DNA of 64,000 nucleotides from Bacterioplanes sp965233665 (GTDB lineage: Bacteria; Pseudomonadota; Gammaproteobacteria; Pseudomonadales; Oceanobacteraceae): positions 1 through 64,000 of the forward strand of contig CBDDTG010000047.1 of assembly GCA_965233665.1 (NCBI GenBank), read 5' to 3'. The notes under the pieces are model-generated. The model searched no databases, was not told where the DNA came from, and saw only the letters and a program-made list of their open reading frames with translations. Shown piece after piece: positions 59,091 through 64,000 of this stretch (position 1 is its first letter; every line of letters begins with the position of its first letter). The position numbers and the translations under genes were made by a program.

Positions 59091-59630
59091 TCACTTATTC
59101 GCCAGCGTGCTAGGCAAACAGGCCAAACGCCTTACTTCATCCATGTAATACCCTGTTTCATCATGAAAACGTACAACATCATAAGTATCGGCATCGTCTC
59201 CAAACACCATGACCGACTCACCGGAGAATAAGATGATATCTCCAGGCAAGCCGGTAGTGTAATACTTCAAAACAAACTCTCTCGCTTCCTCCTGGGAGAT
59301 CGAGAATGGAAACGAGCTGAATCCACCACGAAGAAATGCAACCAGCCATAATTCATCTGAAATGTATGGAAGAACAGCATCCCATATTCTTTCTTCTGCA
59401 CCAGGAATGCTCGGAATATCGACAACAACCTCCTTTGATTCTTTAGCAATCAGCTTTGAGCAGACCTCTCGAATAAAAGACTCACCCTCACCCTCCAGCA
59501 GATAATCTATCTCAGAAAAGCAAGCCCGCTCACCATAAACTCTCTGAGCTATAGAGAGCGCTTCTTTTTTTTTACGCAGTCGCTTATACAGCAAGCGACG
59601 ATCTTCGAGATCTTCTTTTTTTGATGTCAT
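59091..59630 (-). CDS. Unknown protein, immunity-like (179 aa)
   Basis: The ATG at 59630 starts MTSKKEDLEDRRLLYKRLR. Soluble, acidic, with aromatic-rich segments (FGDDADTYDVVRFHDETGYY) like the small globular immunity proteins seen near polymorphic toxins. No toxin gene is adjacent. Lower G+C than neighbours, suggesting acquisition. Confidence 0.5.
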   Translation of the reverse strand: MTSKKEDLEDRRLLYKRLRKKKEALSIAQRVYGERACFSEIDYLLEGEGESFIREVCSKLIAKESKEVVVDIPSIPGAEERIWDAVLPYISDELWLVAFLRGGFSSFPFSISQEEAREFVLKYYTTGLPGDIILFSGESVMVFGDDADTYDVVRFHDETGYYMDEVRRLACLPSTLANK

Positions 59631-59737
59631 TTGAAATCCCTGATTCCTTCTATCCAAATATGATTCGGGTATTTTTCTTTGTCATGCCCAAGCCTTCCAC
59701 CGAATTTCAAAACATCTCGTGGTGAGTACAAGCCGCA

Positions 59738-59888
59738 AACTACAAGGACATCCAAACTACAAGGACATCCAAACTACAAGGACATCCACTTTAACCAAAG
59801 GGCACTGCCATGACGAGTGCTGTCTATTGAACTACAAGGACATCCATTTTAACCAAGGGGCATTGCCATGATGAGCATTGTCTATTGA
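59738..59888. repeat. Tandem 17-bp repeats and a duplicated ~58-bp unit
   Basis: AACTACAAGGACATCCA occurs three times in tandem and a fourth time at 59830; the last two copies are each followed by a related 41-42-base segment. GGACATCCA is the reverse complement of the TGGATGTCC core in the repeats upstream of the RAYT gene. The gap 59631-60036 holds nothing else recognised. Confidence 0.75.
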
Positions 59889-60036
59889 ATCGTTACCAGC
59901 CGCATGGTCTGCGGGAAGCATGGCCTAAACAAAAGAAATATGACGCAATTCTATGTACAAGCAGCCAAGGTGACGCGCAATTCATCCTCAGGATTCTCTG
60001 ATGACACTGGCTGCGGTGAAAGGAGATGTTGGGGTT

Positions 60037-61041
60037 TCAGGCTGATCGGTTTAGCAACAAACGGCAGCGACTGAGCCCTGGCGGGCGCTGATAATTCAGC
60101 GTTTCACATGCCTGGCGTAGTTTTTCTTCACCGCCGGCGAAGGTTTGAAAACAGTCTTCAAAATGCTCAGTCATGGCTAACCATTGCTGGTCATCAATGC
60201 CTAAGCGGTCAAGAATGGCGGCCGTGTTTCGAGCAATGGCGCCGCGCTTATCATGCCGAATAACACGGCCAGTCCAGTCAACCAGTTCGAGATAATCCGT
60301 CAGCTGCATTTGAATGCCTGGTGGAATGTTTTGCCGAGGATTGCCAACAAAAGGCAATAAGCCTCTGGTTTGTTGGTTGGGGTGGTTTGGCTGCTTGCTG
60401 ATTTTGGCTTTTTCGACTCGCCGCTTCACCGAGGTGTGCGCGGACGCTTCTGGTGTGGCGGCCATGCTCGCCCGCACCGGGTTAAGATCGACATAGGCCA
60501 TGCACGCAGCGAGTGCTGCTTCATCCAAGAGTGCTTGGGATTTAAATCGACCTTCCCAGAAGCGGCCGGTGCACTGATCTTCTTGATTAGCTTCGCGAGC
60601 AATGGCTTCGTTGAGCACCCGCATAAACCAACTGATACTAGACAACCGTGAACGCCACTCTTCCACATAAATTTTTAGCCGTTTTTGCTCAGCAACGCCC
60701 AGCTCATCACCGTTTATAAAGCGCTGAGACAGCATGTTGCCGCTAAATAGCATGTGCCAGCGCTCAATGACTTCCGTGTCGTTCCAGCCATTGGCCCGTT
60801 CAGCATCAATAAATAGAACAACGTGGTAGTGGTTACTCATGATGGCGTAAGCGGCGACTTCTACTGCAAACACCTGGGGCAAAGACAGCAGCTTATCCTC
60901 CAGCCAACCACGGCGATGCTCGTAGCACTGGCCGCTCAAATGATCCGTACCACACAGAAAAGCGCGCCGCACACAGCGTGATACGCAATGATAATACGGC
61001 GTGGCGTCGAGGGAGATCTGATGTTTTCTGGGCTTAGGCAT
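60037..61041 (-). CDS. REP-associated tyrosine transposase (RAYT)
   Basis: 334 residues of the IS200-like Y1 family. Family motifs: TPYYHCVSRCVRRAFLC near the N-terminus, the HUH motif MSNHYHVVLF near 95-105, and FWEGRFKSQALLDEAAL with AYVDLNPVRA downstream. It handles REP palindromes rather than moving itself. Its N-terminal TATPYYH-type start and REP-like repeats on both sides fit. Full length, intact. Confidence 0.9.
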   Translation of the reverse strand: MPKPRKHQISLDATPYYHCVSRCVRRAFLCGTDHLSGQCYEHRRGWLEDKLLSLPQVFAVEVAAYAIMSNHYHVVLFIDAERANGWNDTEVIERWHMLFSGNMLSQRFINGDELGVAEQKRLKIYVEEWRSRLSSISWFMRVLNEAIAREANQEDQCTGRFWEGRFKSQALLDEAALAACMAYVDLNPVRASMAATPEASAHTSVKRRVEKAKISKQPNHPNQQTRGLLPFVGNPRQNIPPGIQMQLTDYLELVDWTGRVIRHDKRGAIARNTAAILDRLGIDDQQWLAMTEHFEDCFQTFAGGEEKLRQACETLNYQRPPGLSRCRLLLNRSA

Positions 61042-61077
61042 AATGACACTCCGGCTCTGCAGCAGATGATATTAGCC

Positions 61078-61246
61078 TAGCCGCTGCAAAGCAGAGCGCC
61101 ACCAACGTGACAACTTAGAGTGGATGTCCCTGTTGTACCCTTAGCCGCTGCAAAGCAGGGCGCCACCAACGTGGCAACTTAGAGTGGATGTCCTTGTTGT
61201 ACTTTCTGTACTTTCCACCAACTTAGAGTGGATGTCCCTGTTGTAC
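61078..61246. repeat. REP-like repeats upstream of RAYT, two full units and one partial
   Basis: The units of about 61 bases begin TAGCCGCTGCAAAGCAG, contain GCCACCAACGTGGC (hairpin) and end AGAGTGGATGTCC-TTGTTGTAC; the third starts midway. 98% alike between the first two. Confidence 0.85.
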
Positions 61247-61257
61247 CCTGTTGTACC

Positions 61258-61435
61258 AGATGGCAAAGACCTGGGCTTGCTCCAGCAGTAATGACTCAAT
61301 CCAGCCTCGGCGATGCTCAAAGCTGCGTCCTTCCTGATCAGAGCCGCATAAAAAAGCGCGCCGCACACAGCGCGAAACACAGTGATAATACGGTGTGGCT
61401 TCCAGAGAAACGAGTTCCTTGCGTGGCTTAGGCAT
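61258..61435 (-). pseudogene. Truncated second RAYT copy
   Basis: The first 59 residues match the start of the full RAYT (MPKPRK, TPYYHCVSRCVRRAFLCG, EHRRGW) and then stop matching at about 61258, directly at a REP repeat. No catalytic HUH motif remains. Confidence 0.85.
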
Positions 61436-61548
61436 GGCTGACTCCCGGTGATTAGGATCAGCTCATAGCCTAGCCGGTAGACTTAGATATCGCCATAAGG
61501 CAGCCTTCTTATGATGACTGTCTTTTCTAGTTAGCTCCCTTACCTAAG

Positions 61549-62013
61549 TTACGCCAACTCTCCTTTCCAATATTTAATTAAGTTTTCCTTATTTTCACTG
61601 TCGCTCATCCAGTGGATAGCATCAACAAAAAAACATGCATCAGGATCACCTGGCTGAGTTCTTGCAAACTCTCGATATTTAACGGAAGCCACACATTTTC
61701 CGCTATTCTTTAGGGTCAATGTGTAGCTAAAGAAACTATCCTTGTGCCTTTCTAAGCTCCAGCACTCCTCGGTAACGTCATAACTAATTCCATCTAAAAG
61801 AAAGTAGATGGAGTCTTTCAATACAAACAAACCGCACAAAAACTTCCTTGAGGAGAAAAATGAGCCTCTATGATGAACTGCATAACCTACAGGCTTTACG
61901 CAACCAATGCGATTCGCTTTGTATTTTCCGTATATACTCAAGTCATCTGAGCTCACCAAGTACGCGACGCCAGAGTCATCATAATCTAGTAGGACGATAG
62001 AGTTACTAATCAT
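61549..62013 (-). CDS. Probable immunity protein of the Rhs toxin
   Basis: 154 residues, overlapping the end of the Rhs gene by 8 bases. Small soluble beta-rich protein (SIVLLDYDDSGVAYLV, FLCGLFVLKDSIYFLLDG). Position directly after an Rhs C-terminus is the hallmark of a cognate immunity gene; the sequence itself is not a known family. Lower G+C than the Rhs core. Confidence 0.6.
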   Translation of the reverse strand: MISNSIVLLDYDDSGVAYLVSSDDLSIYGKYKANRIGCVKPVGYAVHHRGSFFSSRKFLCGLFVLKDSIYFLLDGISYDVTEECWSLERHKDSFFSYTLTLKNSGKCVASVKYREFARTQPGDPDACFFVDAIHWMSDSENKENLIKYWKGELA

Positions 62014-64000
62014 TTACTAACATTCCATCGCTTGAGCCAAGCGGTAGTAATGGTATAAAACGGCTATTCCATACTGGATTTGAGTGGCCGAGTGATCGAG
62101 TAGCTTGATAAAAGTCTCCACCAGCCTTATTCCAATAAAAGCTTGGTGGCTTTGCCCTAAGCCTAATAGCCTTACCAAAGGTTGCGACTTTCCACCAATT
62201 GCGCGCATGAGACCCTAAGGCAAAATTCGCATACGTCGGAGAGGCTTTTCCAGTAAAAAATGCTATGACCTTATACCCTCCCGCAACAATAGCACGTCCA
62301 CCACCCAGCACATAGCATTCAGGACACACTGAATTCACGCTCCCACGATCTAGGGCAATTGCCGTTCCATCAGTATTTAGAGCATAGTAATTACCCTCAT
62401 CGTCCTGGAACCCACCAAATTCGTTTTTAGATAACGAAACTATCTCTCCAGCACTCGTAGAATAATTTCCACCACTGGACTCATCTTCGGTCATATGATC
62501 TTCAAAATTATACAAATGCACGACCGCCGCAACAGCCGCTCCCCGGGCAAAGCTCCCCCCTGTTGCTTCGGCCGCCAGACCGCCAAAGACGGCGGCAATA
62601 GCCGTGCGACCGGCCTTATAACCAGCCCCTGCGCCTTGGGCAATGCCCAGCCCTTGCATGGCAACACCGGCTAAGTGACCAGAAGCACCTGCCACAAAGT
62701 TGCTGGCAAAGCTGCCACCGCGTGCCCAGCCAATGGCCCCTTGAACCGCACCGTGGGCCAGTACTTTTTCCCCCCAGTGGAGCGATTTAATATCACCGAT
62801 CCCGTGAGTAAGACCAGCCGATATCGACGCAAACATGGCACCCCGCAGCTCTTGCCCACCAATGCGACCACTTTGGGCAAAGGACGTGCCCAGGCTCAGG
62901 CCCGCAGCATGCACCATACTGGAACCAATATTTCCCCCTGGTGCGGTGGTCATCGCCAACATCACTGATGACAATGTGTGATGAAACTGGCTGTCGGAGT
63001 AAACATGAGCCGTAACGTAATAGGCTACCGCTGCCAAAATCGCAAATGGTTCATGGCCACTCGGGTCGGTGTAGTTGACCGGGTTGTTATACACATAAGC
63101 GTAGCGATTATAAGCCAGCGGCTTGTTGGCATCCGGTATAACAGAATCTGGCGTCATAAAGCGCTTATTCACAGGGTCGTACAGACGTGCATTCATATGC
63201 ACCAGACCAAAGTCAAGCTGCTCGTGTCCGGTATAACCACGCAAACTGCTGGTTACACTATTAATCGTCAGCACATTGGCCAGCAGCTTAATGTTTTCTT
63301 CGTCACTCCAGTCGCGTTCAACACTGGCAACTTTTTCCTTAAAGTTAGAAATGTTGTTAGCACTGCTCATCACCTTATAGGTTTCTTTAAAACCTGGACG
63401 CTCTTTTAGCCAGTGCTCCATAGATGCTTGCTGCCCAACGGGAGGCAACGGTTGAGACATGGGCTTAGAATACTTCGGTATCAAAACACGGCCGTAAGGT
63501 GAGTAATAACGCGTTTCTAGCAATTCCGCTTTTGAGCCGGTGATAATCGTACCGGTACCCTGATGATCCCGGTGGTAAAACGATGCAAACTCAGTTTCGC
63601 CTAGTTTGCTGGTTTGCATGGCCTTCTCATAGTTCGACCTTTGCAGGTCTTGGCGCTCGATACGCTTCCAGGTTGCGACGGTTTCGTAACCATTGCGAAT
63701 GTGAATGCGATGCTCCTTCTCGCCATTGCTGCCGACCAGGACCTCATAACCAGGCGCGACGTAGTAGAGCGTTCCCTCGGCGTTAACGCGCTTGACCCGT
63801 TTTAAACTGGCATCATAAGCAAACGTCATCGACTGTCCGAACTGACTTACTCTCCGAGCTTTGCCAAAACTGGTCCATTCATAATGACGACGCCCCTCCT
63901 GGGTAACAAAACCTTTGTTATCTTGAATTACTGATGTATCACGGAATGGGTTACTGGCATCACTGAAGCTGTCAGAGCCGTTAGTAATATTACCAAACTC
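62006..64000 (-). CDS. Rhs/YD-repeat toxin, C-terminal part (5' end beyond window)
   Basis: The frame is open to the right edge (…GFVTQEGRRHYEW), so the N-terminus lies outside. Seen here: the last YD-repeat region (FYHRDHQGTGTIITG, LRGYTGHEQLDFGLVHMNARLYDP), the conserved end of the Rhs core (YVYNNPVNYTDPSG), a Gly/Ala-rich helical membrane-like part (AAGLSLGTSF, AQGAGAGYKAGRTAIAAVFGGLA) and a variable C-terminal ~100 residues (GSHARNWWKVATFG, RFIPLLPLGSSDG) that should be the toxin. Toxin activity not recognised. Confidence 0.85.
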   Translation of the reverse strand, partial: EFGNITNGSDSFSDASNPFRDTSVIQDNKGFVTQEGRRHYEWTSFGKARRVSQFGQSMTFAYDASLKRVKRVNAEGTLYYVAPGYEVLVGSNGEKEHRIHIRNGYETVATWKRIERQDLQRSNYEKAMQTSKLGETEFASFYHRDHQGTGTIITGSKAELLETRYYSPYGRVLIPKYSKPMSQPLPPVGQQASMEHWLKERPGFKETYKVMSSANNISNFKEKVASVERDWSDEENIKLLANVLTINSVTSSLRGYTGHEQLDFGLVHMNARLYDPVNKRFMTPDSVIPDANKPLAYNRYAYVYNNPVNYTDPSGHEPFAILAAVAYYVTAHVYSDSQFHHTLSSVMLAMTTAPGGNIGSSMVHAAGLSLGTSFAQSGRIGGQELRGAMFASISAGLTHGIGDIKSLHWGEKVLAHGAVQGAIGWARGGSFASNFVAGASGHLAGVAMQGLGIAQGAGAGYKAGRTAIAAVFGGLAAEATGGSFARGAAVAAVVHLYNFEDHMTEDESSGGNYSTSAGEIVSLSKNEFGGFQDDEGNYYALNTDGTAIALDRGSVNSVCPECYVLGGGRAIVAGGYKVIAFFTGKASPTYANFALGSHARNWWKVATFGKAIRLRAKPPSFYWNKAGGDFYQATRSLGHSNPVWNSRFIPLLPLGSSDGMLVND

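Noticed and set aside
59738..59888. Tandem repeats as a possible CRISPR array
   Set aside because: Units are 17 bases in direct tandem with no spacers of constant length, and no cas genes are near; they match the local REP-like family instead.

Overview
The window comes from a gammaproteobacterium, probably a marine heterotroph of the Oceanospirillales type. That placement is inference from a RapA orthologue, an RND permease, dense two-component and c-di-GMP signalling, and a prophage related to the marine Pseudoalteromonas phage PM2. No rRNA or tRNA gene was seen, and no species is claimed.

Layout. (1) 1-2955: 5'-truncated RND efflux permease. (2) 3141-10676: a light-signalling operon of a BLUF photoreceptor, a 1601-residue CheB-CheR-PAS-histidine kinase-REC fusion, and a REC-EAL-REC response regulator whose frame breaks at a run of G. 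(3) 10725-20710: a complete-looking 9,967-bp prophage related to corticovirus PM2 (double jelly-roll capsid, FtsK/HerA-type packaging ATPase, HUH replication initiator, tiny membrane proteins, lysis genes). It has no integrase and is bounded by a 19-bp repeat inside Xer/dif-like sites. It carries a lipoprotein gene that resembles the host gene next to its attachment site. (4) 21713-27486: a hybrid sensor kinase with a 7 x 9-bp in-frame minisatellite and its REC-PAS-GGDEF-EAL partner. (5) 27558-29349: LysE-family exporter and two unknown genes.

(6) 29360-54776: a type VI secretion system. The main leftward operon runs small protein, tssB-tssC fusion, hcp, tssE, F, G, J, K, L, M, A, acetyltransferase, metalloprotease-like effector. 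It is followed by a second operon of vgrG, DUF2169-pentapeptide protein, pentapeptide protein, DUF3540 and a PAAR-like protein. A sigma-54 activator lies divergently upstream, and sigma-54-type promoters (GG-N10-GC) precede the main operon, the vgrG operon and the activator gene. No clpV/tssH is in the window. (7) 54895-57642: rapA.

(8) 57699-64000: an accessory region with several unknown small genes, a REP-associated tyrosine transposase (RAYT) with its repeats and a truncated second copy, and an Rhs toxin C-terminus with a probable immunity gene; the Rhs gene runs off the right edge.

The strongest candidates for new biology are the PM2-like prophage with its Xer-type integration, the natural TssB-TssC sheath fusion in a cluster without clpV, and the blue-light to CheB/CheR-kinase to c-di-GMP relay.
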